From: DASUPK01 sp963815045
GTDB lineage: Bacteria; Actinomycetota; Thermoleophilia; Solirubrobacterales; 70-9
Length of the DNA: 64,000 nt
Assembly: GCA_963815045.1 (NCBI GenBank)
Contig: CAWFET010000002.1
Location: 1,240,001-1,304,000 of the forward strand
Direction: 5' to 3'
Shown here one piece after another: positions 17,539-25,596 of this stretch (position 1 is the stretch's first letter; each line of letters opens with the position of its first letter). The notes beneath the pieces were generated by a model. That model saw only the letters and a list, made by a program, of their open reading frames with translations. It was not told the origin of the DNA and did not search any database. Both the position numbers and the translations under genes were made by a program.

Positions 17539-18687
17539 ATGGCACTCCTCCGCACACGCACACTTCTCGCTCTCGCCGCCGTGGCCCTGGTCTCGATGCT
17601 CTGGATGGGCTCGGCGACCGCGTCGGCCGCACCGATCGCGAGCGCCAGTGGGACGAAGACCTGCACCAAGGCCAGGGCGAAGACAAAGCGCGCCAAGCAC
17701 AGGAAGTACGCGCGGAAGAGCCGGATCCACTGCCAGGGTGGCGGCGGCTCGACGTCGGGAACCGGGTCGGGATCGACCTCCGGCGACGGAACGACCACGA
17801 CGACCACGACCCCGCCTCCCCCGCCGCCCCCGCCGGATCCGACGCCGAACCCGGACTGCCCGCTCGCGCAGCCCGATTCGACCATCGGAATGTCCCTCCC
17901 CTCTTCCTGCACGGTCGTGGCCTCCGACACCGCCTCGAACCCGGACCCGGTCCCCTTCTGGGGCAAGATCGACTGCCAGGCCTCGAGCCGCACGCAGGCG
18001 CCATCCTCCGGCGGTGACACACACCCGACGGCCGATGGAACCAGTCAGGGCAACTCGGCGTTCCGGCGTCAGACCGTGATCGACGGCGACAACATCTGGG
18101 GCGAGCGCTGTGAGCTCGGCAACAACTGGAGCCAGCCCACCGGTGCGGACCCCGCCGGCCCCGGGCCGACGATGTTCTACCAGGAGGGTGAGCGACGGGT
18201 GACCTACGCATCGCTGCGCCTCCCGAGCTCGACGCCGATGGGCAACACGTGGCGGACCGTCCTGCAGATGAAGCAGATGCAGCCCTACAACAACCCCACC
18301 CCCGCCCCGATCCTCGAGCTGCAGCTGGAGAACAACCAGTGGATGTTCGTCAACAGCTGGAACGGCGTTTGGACCGCCCCCGCGCAGCAGAACGTCTGGA
18401 CCCGGTTCGCCTTCGACATCACCTACTCCCAGAACCCGAGCATCGGCTCGATCAAGATCTACGCCGACCTGAACGGGGACGGCGACTTCAGCGACGCCAA
18501 CGAGCAGAGCTCGGTGATCCACACCGCCACGCTCGAGGCGGAGACGCAGACCGGCGGAACAAGCCCGTACAGCGTCGGACAGTCGATTCCCGATCACCTC
18601 CGGACGGGGATCTACCAGGACCCCGCCTACAACTGCCCGACCGGCTGCTCGATGGACGTCGACAACGTCCAGGTCGTCCGGGCCTAG
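17539..18687 (+). CDS. secreted heparin-lyase-like (polysaccharide lyase) protein
   Basis: About 382 residues. A Sec signal peptide (RTRTLLALAAVALVSMLWMG, cut near ASAAP) is followed by a basic segment and a Gly/Ser/Thr plus poly-Pro linker (residues about 70-105) that may cross the wall. The rest resembles the concanavalin-like fold of heparin lyase I-type proteins: GDNIWGERCEL, NTWRTVLQMKQM, WTRFAFDITYS and KIYADLNGDGDFSDANE, the last like a calcium-binding loop. It could cleave or bind an anionic polysaccharide outside the cell, which would fit the C5-epimerase elsewhere in the window. An ATG one codon after a GTG was taken as the start. Confidence 0.65.
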   Translation: MALLRTRTLLALAAVALVSMLWMGSATASAAPIASASGTKTCTKARAKTKRAKHRKYARKSRIHCQGGGGSTSGTGSGSTSGDGTTTTTTTPPPPPPPPDPTPNPDCPLAQPDSTIGMSLPSSCTVVASDTASNPDPVPFWGKIDCQASSRTQAPSSGGDTHPTADGTSQGNSAFRRQTVIDGDNIWGERCELGNNWSQPTGADPAGPGPTMFYQEGERRVTYASLRLPSSTPMGNTWRTVLQMKQMQPYNNPTPAPILELQLENNQWMFVNSWNGVWTAPAQQNVWTRFAFDITYSQNPSIGSIKIYADLNGDGDFSDANEQSSVIHTATLEAETQTGGTSPYSVGQSIPDHLRTGIYQDPAYNCPTGCSMDVDNVQVVRA

Positions 18688-18692
18688 AAGCC

Positions 18693-19268
18693 CTAGCTCG
18701 CCGCGGCTTCCTTCTCCTGCCCGGCTCCGCGCGCCGGGCCCAGCAGCATCGTCATGTTCCGGCCCTCCTGAAGGGGCGGCTGCTCCAGCACGCCGATCTC
18801 CGAGACGTCCTCCAGGAGCCGGTCGAGCAGCATCCGGCCGCGCTCGGGGTGGCTCTGCTCGCGGCCGCGGAACATGATCGTCACCTTCACCTTGTCGTGC
18901 TGCTTCAGGAAGCGCTCGACGTGGCCGCGCTTGGTCTCGTAGTCGTGCTGGGCGATCTTGGGGCGCAGCTTGATCTCGCGGACGTTGGTCTGCTGCTGGT
19001 GCTTGCGGGCCTGCTTGGCCTTCTGCTCCTGCTCGTACTTGTACTTCGAGTAGTCGAGGATGCGGCAGACGGGCGGCTTCGAGCCCGGCGCGACCTCGAC
19101 CAGGTCCAGATCGCTCGCCCGGGCACGCTCCAGCGCCTCGTTGGTGGGCACGATTCCCACCTGCTCGCCGTTCTCGTCGATCAGGCGAACCTCGGGCACG
19201 CGGATTCGCTCGTTGATACGAGTGGAATCGCGCTCGGGCGGACGGCGGTCGAAGCGGGAGACCGCCAC
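18693..19268 (-). CDS. infC: translation initiation factor IF-3
   Basis: 191 residues. The N-terminal domain has TRINERIRVPEVRLID and ALERARASDLDLVEVAPGSKPPVCRI, the C-terminal domain has KAKQARKHQQ and RGREQSHPERGRMLL. IF-3 binds the 30S subunit and checks the start codon. The first codon is GTG, in line with the habit of infC to use non-ATG starts. A C-terminal Ala/Glu-rich tail extends past the core. It lies downstream of thrS but is cut off from rpmI-rplT by two plus-strand genes. Confidence 0.95.
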   Translation of the reverse strand: MAVSRFDRRPPERDSTRINERIRVPEVRLIDENGEQVGIVPTNEALERARASDLDLVEVAPGSKPPVCRILDYSKYKYEQEQKAKQARKHQQQTNVREIKLRPKIAQHDYETKRGHVERFLKQHDKVKVTIMFRGREQSHPERGRMLLDRLLEDVSEIGVLEQPPLQEGRNMTMLLGPARGAGQEKEAAAS

Positions 19269-19390
19269 TAGCTGCGCATGAGGTAGAGCGTCAGGAAGGA
19301 GATGGGCGAGATTGGATCGATGAGGCGGGCACGGGGCGCTTAGATGCGCGTCGTGGTGTGGGTGCCCGGCATTGCCGCCAGTATAGACGC

Positions 19391-21325
19391 CTAATTACCC
19401 GCTTCTTCACTCATTCGTGCAATCAGGGAATCCAGCGCCATCGCGCCGAGGTCGCCGTCGCCGTGGTGACGGACCGAAACCTCGCCTGACTCGGCCTCCT
19501 TGTCCCCCACGACGAGCATGTAGGGCGCCTTGGAGAGCTCCGCGTCGCGGATCTTGCGGCCGACGGATTCCGTCCTGTCGTCCACCCGGGCGCGAAGGCC
19601 GGCGCCCCGCAGCGCATCGGCAGCCTCGTTGGCCCGGTCGTTGTGCCGATCCGCGACCGGCAGGACGACCGCCTGCACCGGCGCCAGCCAGAGCGGGAAG
19701 CGGCCGCCGTAGTGCTCGATCAGGATCCCCGCGAAGCGCTCCATCGAGCCCAGCAGGGCGCGATGGATCATCACCGGGCGGTGATCGGCGTTGTCGGCCC
19801 CGGTGTAGGAGAGCTCGAAGCGCTCGGGCATCTGGAAGTCGAGCTGGCAGGTGCCGCACTGCCAGGAGCGGCCCAGGGCGTCGGTGATGTGGAAGTCGAT
19901 CTTCGGGCCGTAGAAGGTGCCCTCGCCCGGGCTGACGTCGTACTCACGTCCCTGGCGCTCGAGCGCCTCGCGCAGGGCGCCCTCGGCTCTCTCCCACTGC
20001 TCATCGGTGCCGATCGACTTCTCCGGCCTGGTGGAGAGCTCGACCCGCACGTCGTCGAAGCCGAAGCGCTCGTACAGCTCGTCGATCCCGGCGCAGATCG
20101 AATCGACCTCATCGGTCACCTGCTCGAGCGTGCAGTAGACGTGCGCGTCGTCCTGGGTGAAGGCGCGGACTCGCAGCAGCCCGTGGAGCACTCCCTCGCG
20201 CTCGTAGCGGGAGACCAGGCCGAACTCGGCGAGGCGCAGAGGGAGCTCGCGGTATGAGTGCCGCCCGGAGGCGTAGACGAGGCAGGCGCCGGGGCAGTTC
20301 ATCGGCTTCAGCGCGTACTCGCGCCGCTCCCCCTTCCCCTCCCGCTCGGCGGGCGCGGTGAAGAACATGTTCTCCTTGTAGTTGTCCCAGTGGCCCGAGC
20401 GGTGCCAGAGCTCGACGTCGAGCACCTGCGGGGTCTTGATCTCCTCGTAGCCGCGCGCGTCCAGCTGCTTTCGCACCTCGGCCTCGATCAGGCGGAGCAG
20501 CACCGTCCCCTGCGGCAGCCAGAAGGGCATCCCGGGCGCCTCGGGACGGAGCTGAAAGAGGTCGAGTTGTGGCCCAAGCTTGCGGTGGTCGCGCTCGCGG
20601 GCCTGTTCCAGCCTCTCGAGATGCTGCGCCAGCTCCTTCTTGTCGAGGAAAGCGGTGCCGTAGACCCTGGTCAGCATCTGACGGGTCTCATCGCCGCGCC
20701 AGTACGCGCCCGCCAGCGAGGTGAGCTTGAAGGCGCCGATCCTTCCCGTCGAGGGACCGTGCGGCCCTCGGCAGAGGTCCTCGAACTCTCCGTTCCGGTA
20801 GAGCGAGACCGTCTCGGCGCCCTCGTCGCGGACGAGGTCCTCGATCAGCTCGACCTTGTAGTCCTGGCCCTGCTCGCGGAAGTGCTCGATGGCCTCGGTG
20901 GCCGGCAGATCGCGGCGCTCGAAGGGCTCGTCAGCCTTGACGTGCTCCTTCATGCGCTCCTCGATTCGCGCCAGGTCCTCCTCGCCGGGACCGCCATCCG
21001 GGAACTCGATGTCGTAGTAGAAGCCGTTTTCGATCGGCGGGCCGATCGAGATCTTCGCCTCGGGCCAGATGTCGAGCACCGACTCGGCCAGGACGTGGGC
21101 GGCATCGTGGCGAATCAGCTCGAGCGCCTCGGGGCTCTTGTCCGTGACGATCTCGATCCGCTCGCCGTCCTCGATGGGGACAGACAGGTCGCGAAGCTCG
21201 CCGCCGACCTTGAGGGCCAGCGCGGCCTTGGCCAGCCCAGGGCCGATCGCCGCCGCGGCATCCGCGCCGCTGGCGCCGTCGTCGAGCTCGAGCTCGGAGT
21301 CGTCGGGCAGCTTGACCTTGATCAC
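19391..21325 (-). CDS. thrS: threonyl-tRNA synthetase
   Basis: 644 residues, standard length. Domains in order: TGS (residues 1-60, start KVKLPDDSELEL), the editing domain with RHDAAHVLAESV, the class II catalytic core with MNCPGACLVY (zinc Cys) and VRAFTQDDAHVYC, and the anticodon-binding domain ending near SLIARMSEEAGN. The GTG at 21325 is taken as the start because it begins the TGS domain (VIKVKLPDD); the longer frame reaches into the divergent peptidase gene. 122 bases separate its stop from infC. Confidence 0.95.
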   Translation of the reverse strand: MIKVKLPDDSELELDDGASGADAAAAIGPGLAKAALALKVGGELRDLSVPIEDGERIEIVTDKSPEALELIRHDAAHVLAESVLDIWPEAKISIGPPIENGFYYDIEFPDGGPGEEDLARIEERMKEHVKADEPFERRDLPATEAIEHFREQGQDYKVELIEDLVRDEGAETVSLYRNGEFEDLCRGPHGPSTGRIGAFKLTSLAGAYWRGDETRQMLTRVYGTAFLDKKELAQHLERLEQARERDHRKLGPQLDLFQLRPEAPGMPFWLPQGTVLLRLIEAEVRKQLDARGYEEIKTPQVLDVELWHRSGHWDNYKENMFFTAPAEREGKGERREYALKPMNCPGACLVYASGRHSYRELPLRLAEFGLVSRYEREGVLHGLLRVRAFTQDDAHVYCTLEQVTDEVDSICAGIDELYERFGFDDVRVELSTRPEKSIGTDEQWERAEGALREALERQGREYDVSPGEGTFYGPKIDFHITDALGRSWQCGTCQLDFQMPERFELSYTGADNADHRPVMIHRALLGSMERFAGILIEHYGGRFPLWLAPVQAVVLPVADRHNDRANEAADALRGAGLRARVDDRTESVGRKIRDAELSKAPYMLVVGDKEAESGEVSVRHHGDGDLGAMALDSLIARMSEEAGN

Positions 21326-21406
21326 GCGGCTAAGGCTAGTGATGGGTGTTCCCACCCAGCTTGCAGGGATGCGCAACTCGGGTGCCGTACACCAGTTGTG
21401 AGAGCA

Positions 21407-22462
21407 ATGGGTATGGGCAGACCCAGGTCCCTGGTGTGCGTCACCGTGGCGCTCGCCCTGGCGGTGATGGCCGCGCCGGCGGTCCAGGCCACCGCTGCGC
21501 CGAGGGGCAAGCACCACCATCGCGTCTTCCGCTTCGGCTCACGGCCGCTCGCCAAGGGCGTCAAGGGCAAGGACGTCCGCTACCTGCAGCGGGCCCTCAG
21601 CCGCCTCGGCGTCTTCACGTCGGTCGACGGCGTCTTCGGCAAGGGGACCTTCCGCAGCGTCGAGGCCTTCGAGCAGCAGCACGGCTGGCCCGTCGACGGC
21701 GTGATCTCCAAGAAGGACGCCAAGCGCATCAAGAAGCTGCTCATCAAACGCCGGGTGTCCGGCAGCTACTTCACGCAGGGCTACGTCCGCCCCACACTCC
21801 AGCTCGCCTCGCGGAAGTCCGGCAGCGCCAAGGTCAAGGTGCTGGACTCTTACGGCAACCTCGTGCAATCCATCGCCGTCGACTTCAATGGCGCCGAGTC
21901 CAAGTCGATCGCATGGGACGGGATGAACTCGGGTGGCGGCGTCGCCGGGGACGGCATCTACCTGTTGAAGCTCGCCGACGGAAGCACCGCGGGCGCTTCG
22001 ATCGCCTCCGGTCAGACGCAGCCCTTCGCCATGCACCTGCACATGTTCCCCGTGCCCGGCCCGCACAGCTACGGCGGCCCCGACGGGCGCTTCGGCGCCC
22101 CCCGCTCCGGCCATATCCACCAGGGACAGGACGTCCCAGCGGCCTGCGGCTCCAAGCTGTACGTCGTCGAGACGGGCTCGGTCCGGGTGAACGCCTACCA
22201 GGCCGGCGGTGCGGGCTACTACGTCGTCCTCCACGGCAACCTCACCGGAACCGACTTCGTCTACATGCACCTGAAGGCTCCCAGCTGGGCCCCGGCCGGC
22301 ACGAGCGTCTACGCAGGCCAGCAGATCGGCAAGGTCGGCGACACGGGCGACGCCCAGGGCTGCCACCTCCACTTCGAGCGCTGGAGCGTCCCCGGCTGGT
22401 ACGTGGGCGGGGCGCCGTACGACCCGCTCCCCGAGTTGCAGTACTGGGACAGCTACTCCTAG
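21407..22462 (+). CDS. secreted M23 peptidase with peptidoglycan-binding domain
   Basis: 351 residues. A signal peptide (SLVCVTVALALAVMAAPAVQA) is followed by a PG_binding_1 repeat at about 45-105 (KGVKGKDVRYLQRALSRLG), a FlgD-like beta-sandwich at about 130-200 (SKSIAWDGMNSGGGVAGDG) and an M23 zinc metallopeptidase domain at about 225-335. HIHQGQD is the HxxxD zinc motif and GCHLHFERW the HxH motif. It probably cleaves peptide cross-links of the wall. GTG 21398 and ATG 21413 are alternative starts. Its stop codon abuts the left att repeat of the island, so the chromosomal neighbour of this gene before integration would have been the tRNA-Val gene. Confidence 0.88.
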   Translation: MGMGRPRSLVCVTVALALAVMAAPAVQATAAPRGKHHHRVFRFGSRPLAKGVKGKDVRYLQRALSRLGVFTSVDGVFGKGTFRSVEAFEQQHGWPVDGVISKKDAKRIKKLLIKRRVSGSYFTQGYVRPTLQLASRKSGSAKVKVLDSYGNLVQSIAVDFNGAESKSIAWDGMNSGGGVAGDGIYLLKLADGSTAGASIASGQTQPFAMHLHMFPVPGPHSYGGPDGRFGAPRSGHIHQGQDVPAACGSKLYVVETGSVRVNAYQAGGAGYYVVLHGNLTGTDFVYMHLKAPSWAPAGTSVYAGQQIGKVGDTGDAQGCHLHFERWSVPGWYVGGAPYDPLPELQYWDSYS

Positions 22463-22478
22463 TGGGCACAGCTGGGCT
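22463..22478 (+). repeat. attL: 16-bp direct repeat of tRNA-Val 3' end
   Basis: TGGGCACAGCTGGGCT here is identical to 35814-35829, the last 16 bases of the tRNA-Val gene. It lies 30 bases from the integrase stop codon. This is the expected left crossover site of an element integrated in the tRNA 3' end. Confidence 0.85.
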
Positions 22479-22508
22479 GAAAAGAGCGCCAAACGGCTTA
22501 GGGCGCGG

Positions 22509-23561
22509 TCAGCGCCCGCTGACGCTACCAGCGGAGCTACCAGCCTCAAACGGCTCCGACGCGAACGCGGCTAGTAGCCGACGCTTCGCCGCGTTGACGG
22601 AGGGGTGTCCGTAGCGAGCCATGACCAGCGCCCCGCCGTCCGTGTGGCCGAGCTGGACGGAGACGGCGAAGTGGTCGAGACCGAGCTCCAGGAGCTGAGT
22701 CGCACAGAAGTGCCGCAGGTCGTGCCAGCGGCAGTCGACACGCGCGGCCGCTTTGACCTTCTGCCACGACCAGCCATGAGTGCCCTTGATCAACGCATTT
22801 CCGCGGGGCGAATGGAAGACGAACGGCGAGCCCTCGCGCCGCGGCACCTGATCCAACACCTTGGCCGGGGGCAGCAGCGGCGAGGTTCGGACCTGCCCGT
22901 TCTTCGGCCTGCCGAGGGATCCGTCGAGCTTCCGCGACCTACGAACGGTGATCTCATCCTCGGCGACGTCGACCCACTGCAGCGCGAACAGCTCACCTTG
23001 CCGCAGACCCGTCCAGGCGGCAAAGGTGATCATCGCCCGCATCTCGGCACAGTAGCCACCGAGAACGGTGCACGCTTCCAGTAGAGCCCTGTACTCCTCG
23101 ATCGTCGGCGGCTCAATCTCTGGCTGCTTGTCGAGCGCCGGAAGCCGGAGGTTGGCGAACGGGTTGGATTCGACGAGCCCGACGTTCCGGGCGTCCTCGA
23201 ACATCGTCACGATCACACGCGAGACGCTCCGCGAAACCCCCAGCGCCCAGGTTCGCGCACTGAGCCGCTCAACCTCCCCGAGTGGCGTAGGTCCGAAGTG
23301 CTCGGCGAACCGGCGTGCGGCGGCTGCATAGTGGCGCCTGGTCGATTCGGAGCCACGCGGCCACTCCTCCAGCCAGCGCTCGGAAAAACTCGCACAGGTC
23401 TCATCCGTGACCCTGGCGGCGAGCCGATCCCGGTAACGGCGTTCCGCCTCTCGTGCCGCACTCTTGGTCGACCACGGGCCTCCCGGGACCCACATCTGTG
23501 CTCCGCCCTGCTGGAACTTCGCGACCCATGTACCCGAGCCTCTCGGCCGCACCTTCTGCAA
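22509..23561 (-). CDS. tyrosine recombinase/integrase of the genomic island
   Basis: About 350 residues. Residues 1-45 look like an AP2-type arm-binding domain (RGSGTWVAKFQQGG), then a SAM-like core-binding domain (EEWPRGSESTRRHY...), then the catalytic domain. Catalytic residues visible: Arg in TGLRQGEL, His-x-x-Arg in WHDLRHF, His in LGHTDG and Tyr in MARYGH. The open frame extends to 23792, but the upstream part is antisense to a Lys-rich coding remnant. TTG 23561 or GTG 23552 are the plausible starts; neither has a good ribosome site. It sits just inside attL and would catalyse integration and excision at tRNA-Val. Confidence 0.85.
   Translation of the reverse strand: MQKVRPRGSGTWVAKFQQGGAQMWVPGGPWSTKSAAREAERRYRDRLAARVTDETCASFSERWLEEWPRGSESTRRHYAAAARRFAEHFGPTPLGEVERLSARTWALGVSRSVSRVIVTMFEDARNVGLVESNPFANLRLPALDKQPEIEPPTIEEYRALLEACTVLGGYCAEMRAMITFAAWTGLRQGELFALQWVDVAEDEITVRRSRKLDGSLGRPKNGQVRTSPLLPPAKVLDQVPRREGSPFVFHSPRGNALIKGTHGWSWQKVKAAARVDCRWHDLRHFCATQLLELGLDHFAVSVQLGHTDGGALVMARYGHPSVNAAKRRLLAAFASEPFEAGSSAGSVSGR
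22524..22543. repeat. left pair of GCTACCAG direct repeats (possible integrase arm sites)
   Basis: Two copies of GCTACCAG at 22524-22531 and 22536-22543, 12 bases apart, overlapping the last codons of the integrase gene. A matching pair, 11 bases apart, lies at the other island end (35667-35685). Direct repeats inside both ends are typical of arm-type sites for tyrosine integrases. Confidence 0.5.
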
Positions 23562-23691
23562 GTAGATCCAGATGAGATTCCGCCCAGCGTAGTAGAGCTT
23601 GAAGTGCCGGAAGAGAAATCGCCCGCCGCATTGCACCCGTCCGGTCAAGATGACCGAAGCTGGCGTTGGGTGAATCGTCCCGGCCGCGCAG

Positions 23692-23808
23692 TAAGGAATG
23701 CAGTCGTTGTACTGGTAGGTCCCCAAGAAGAAGAAGTGCAAGAAGAAGAAGAAGAAGCACAGCGCGGCTGCCGCGAAAAAGAAGCACTGCAAGAAGAAGG
23801 AGCACTAG
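23692..23808 (+). pseudogene. 3' remnant of a secreted protein with Lys/Cys-rich tail
   Basis: From 23719 the plus strand encodes VPKKKKCKKKKKKH, then a short Ala-rich link and KKKHCKKKEH before a TAG at 23806. Such Lys/Cys-rich ends close many secreted Solirubrobacterales proteins, and one is intact at 28718-29437. Here an in-frame TAG at 23716 and a TAA at 23692 lie just upstream and there is no start, so only the end of a gene remains. It overlaps antisense the poly-Phe start of the extended integrase frame. Confidence 0.5.
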
Positions 23809-23810
23809 CG

Positions 23811-23855
23811 CCCTCGCTCGGAGTCCTCAGATTTACCGGAGGGTCTGAGCGAGGG
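23811..23855 (+). terminator. hairpin after the Lys-rich remnant
   Basis: CCCTCGCTC at 23811-23819 pairs with GAGCGAGGG at 23847-23855, directly after the TAG of the remnant. There is no T-run, so it is a weak terminator candidate, probably left from the original gene. Confidence 0.4.
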
Positions 23856-23942
23856 GGACTAACCGCGCTCGCCTAGCGGTATGGGCCGGGGTCCTATCGG
23901 CCCCTGCCCTGCAGTCCCTCGCTGAGTCCCGCCGCGCAGAAA

Positions 23943-23969
23943 GGCCCCGGCTAGCGAGCCAGGGGCCTC
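23943..23969. terminator. strong bidirectional hairpin
   Basis: AGGCCCC-GGCT, loop AGCG, AGCC-A-GGGGCCT: an 11-bp stem with one bulge. It lies between the Lys-rich remnant and the SnoaL pseudogene and could end transcription from both sides. The remaining bases between 23856 and 24054 show no coding potential I can support. Confidence 0.45.
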
Positions 23970-24054
23970 TCCGCACTCCTGCCATTCGGCGCGGCCTCTG
24001 GCGGTACCGAGGGGCGCATTACTCATACCAGTGCCAGACGTACCGGAGGGAGTC

Positions 24055-24440
24055 TCAGGCGAAGTTGCGAAGAAGACGATCTCGCTCCGAACCACCTTGC
24101 CGTCGCTTCCGAGCACCCATAGGTGCGCAAGCCTCATCTCCATCTCCACTCCGCTCCCCCTTCCCCTGCCGAGAGACGAACAGGCACAACGACAACGTCG
24201 CCGGCATCGATGAAGTCCTCGGCTCAACGTGGAAGTCCTCGAACGCCTCAAGCGCCTCCTCCGTGGAGCGAAGAAACCCTCATGCCCTTGCCGGTAGCCC
24301 GCGGCTGAGCCCGTGACTCCGAGTCCGCCCGAGTCGGTGACCTCAACGTCATCCGAGAGCAGCGCGGTCACCGCCTGATAATCGCCAGCCGCGAACAGCG
24401 CGTAGCCGCGGCGGATGATTTCGACGTTCTCCTCCGACAT
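24055..24440 (-). pseudogene. frameshifted SnoaL-like (NTF2 fold) gene
   Basis: The ATG at 24440 starts MSEENVEIIRRGYALFAAGD, a normal SnoaL-like beginning. The reading frame then has to shift three times to stay in recognisable SnoaL sequence: after GYRQGHEGF to STEEALEAFEDFHVEP, then to EDFIDAGDVVVVPVRLS, then to GRGSGVEMEMRLAHLWVL. Each shift is explained by one missing base in a short run. A possible fourth shift would give the stop at 24055-24057. It is the leftmost of three related genes. Intact members of this fold bind or isomerise small molecules, but most such actinobacterial proteins have no known role. Confidence 0.7.
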
Positions 24441-24449
24441 CGCCCACGC

Positions 24450-24455
24450 AGTATC
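24450..24455 (-). promoter_or_regulatory. candidate -10 box of SnoaL pseudogene
   Basis: GATACT on the minus strand ends 9 bases before the ATG at 24440. The same GAGATACTGC-TGGGCG context precedes all three SnoaL genes of the island, which suggests a shared promoter placed for near-leaderless transcripts. Confidence 0.35.
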
Positions 24456-24469
24456 TCGCGGCGGGTGCT

Positions 24470-24510
24470 GCTTTCCATGCAAAGCAGAACCGCTGCTTTT
24501 CGTCCAAAGC
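24470..24510 (+). repeat. island repeat element, copy A (short form)
   Basis: GCTTTCCATGCAAAGC at 24470-24485, six-base spacer region, GCTTTTCGTCCAAAGC at 24495-24510. Each half is a small palindrome with GCTTT/AAAGC arms, and AAAGCAG/CTGCTTT between halves can also pair. It ends 2 bases before the stop codon of the SnoaL gene at 24513. Confidence 0.85.
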
Positions 24511-24512
24511 AC

Positions 24513-24953
24513 CTATTCCGATAGCCCGGCGGCTTCGGCGGCAATGGCTCTCTCCGTGTGGTCCTCGATCCGGGCGACCTTGCCGTTCCGCACTGTGACC
24601 GCCGAGAAGGTCGGTTGAAGGACAGGAGCGCCGCTGCCTTTGCCGCGGGCCACGACGCGCGCCATCACCAGGACTCTGTCCTGGGTTCCGTCGATCACTT
24701 CCTCGGGCTCGACGCGCCAGTCGCCCACGGTCTCCAGGTAATCCGCCGCCGCCTGCAGAAGCTGCTCGCGGCCTCGGAACGTCTCCGGGCTGAACAGCCA
24801 GTCCCATTCGGCCTCGGGGTCAAGGTGATCGAACATTTCCTCCAACTCCGGCGAGCGCTCGATCGGCATCACCGGATCAGACCAATACGACGCAAGCCAC
24901 CTGTTGAGAGACTCGTAGAAGCGCCGCACGATCTCCAAGTTCTCCTCCGACAT
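24513..24953 (-). CDS. SnoaL-like/NTF2-fold protein
   Basis: 146 residues, intact. MSEENLEIVRRFYESLNR starts the first helix pair, DPEAEWDWLFSPETFRGREQLL and WRVEPEEVID are typical of the SnoaL-like fold, and AAEAAGLSE is the usual C-terminus of this actinobacterial family. The ATG at 24953 is chosen by alignment with its two neighbours. A 158-bp island repeat follows upstream of the gene's promoter region and a short copy sits just after its stop. The substrate is unknown. Confidence 0.8.
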   Translation of the reverse strand: MSEENLEIVRRFYESLNRWLASYWSDPVMPIERSPELEEMFDHLDPEAEWDWLFSPETFRGREQLLQAAADYLETVGDWRVEPEEVIDGTQDRVLVMARVVARGKGSGAPVLQPTFSAVTVRNGKVARIEDHTERAIAAEAAGLSE

Positions 24954-24962
24954 CGCCCACCC

Positions 24963-24968
24963 AGTATC
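24963..24968 (-). promoter_or_regulatory. candidate -10 box of SnoaL gene
   Basis: GATACT on the minus strand, 9 bases before the ATG at 24953, in the same conserved context as before the two related genes. The TTTGCATGGAAAGC end of repeat copy B lies further upstream, near a possible -35 position. Confidence 0.35.
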
Positions 24969-24983
24969 TCTCGGCGAAGTACT

Positions 24984-25141
24984 GCTTTCCATGCAAAGAA
25001 GCGGCTCCGCTCACCCGGAGGGCTGGTTTTTTCTCGCGGGTTGGTGGACCGGCGGCGGAAACGATCGCTGTTTCACGACTGACCCCCACCCCCTGGGTCA
25101 AGAAATAGAGGTGCTTCCCACCGCCGCTTTTCGTCCAAAGC
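24984..25141 (+). repeat. island repeat element, copy B (158-bp long form)
   Basis: Starts GCTTTCCATGCAAAG (24984) and ends GCTTTTCGTCCAAAGC (25126-25141). The interior, including CACCCGGAGGGCTGG, a T6 run and CTGGGTCAAGAAATAG, is nearly identical to copy E at 28551-28709. It ends one base before the stop codon of the SnoaL gene at 25143. Confidence 0.9.
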
Positions 25142-25142
25142 G

Positions 25143-25544
25143 CTACTCCGACAGGCCGGCGGCTTCGAGGGCTTCCCGCTGGCTGCTGAAGCTTTGAAAT
25201 TGGACGATTTGCGCCCCCCGCATTGCAGCGATCCACGCTGCCGGCTCATCCAGGGTGATTCCGCTCCCCTCAGCGCGAGCAAAAGCTCGTCCCAGTATGA
25301 GGACCTGGTCGCCGAGATCGCGGAACTCCTCAGGCTCGATGCGGAACTCCGACCAGGCCGCGTCAATGTTGGCCCAGAATTGCCTGTTGCCGGGCACGCC
25401 ACGGTAAACGACACCCTCTGGCCCTCCGACGATGGCCGGATGAATCTCCACCTCGGGATCGAGGACACGGGCGGCGGCGTCAAGGTCCCGGTCGGCGAAC
25501 GCCGCAAACAGGGCCTTGACGATCTCGACGTTCTCTTCGGACAT
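25143..25544 (-). CDS. SnoaL-like/NTF2-fold protein
   Basis: 133 residues, intact. MSEENVEIVKALFAAFADRD starts the fold, ARVLDPEVEIHPAIVG and FRIEPEEFRDLGDQVLILGR are core strands, and REALEAAGLSE is the family C-terminus. It is a paralogue of 24513-24953 and of the pseudogene at 24055-24440, all in the same orientation and each bounded by island repeats. The ATG at 25544 matches the conserved upstream box. Function unknown. Confidence 0.8.
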   Translation of the reverse strand: MSEENVEIVKALFAAFADRDLDAAARVLDPEVEIHPAIVGGPEGVVYRGVPGNRQFWANIDAAWSEFRIEPEEFRDLGDQVLILGRAFARAEGSGITLDEPAAWIAAMRGAQIVQFQSFSSQREALEAAGLSE

Positions 25545-25553
25545 CGCCCATGC

Positions 25554-25559
25554 AGTATC
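25554..25559 (-). promoter_or_regulatory. candidate -10 box of SnoaL gene
   Basis: GATACT on the minus strand, 9 bases before the ATG at 25544, within GCGAGATACTGCATGGGCG, closely matching the other two SnoaL upstream regions. Confidence 0.35.
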
Positions 25560-25580
25560 TCGCGGGCGGTCGAGATAGCC

Positions 25581-25596
25581 GCTTCTCGTCCAAAGC
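25581..25596 (+). repeat. island repeat element, right half only
   Basis: GCTTCTCGTCCAAAGC, one base different from the right end of the long form. The left half is missing. The 180 bases from here to 25777 carry no gene I can support. Confidence 0.7.

Noticed and set aside
23562..23792. Poly-Phe N-terminus of the extended integrase frame
   Set aside because: It is the antisense of the Lys-rich tail remnant and has no place in a tyrosine recombinase.
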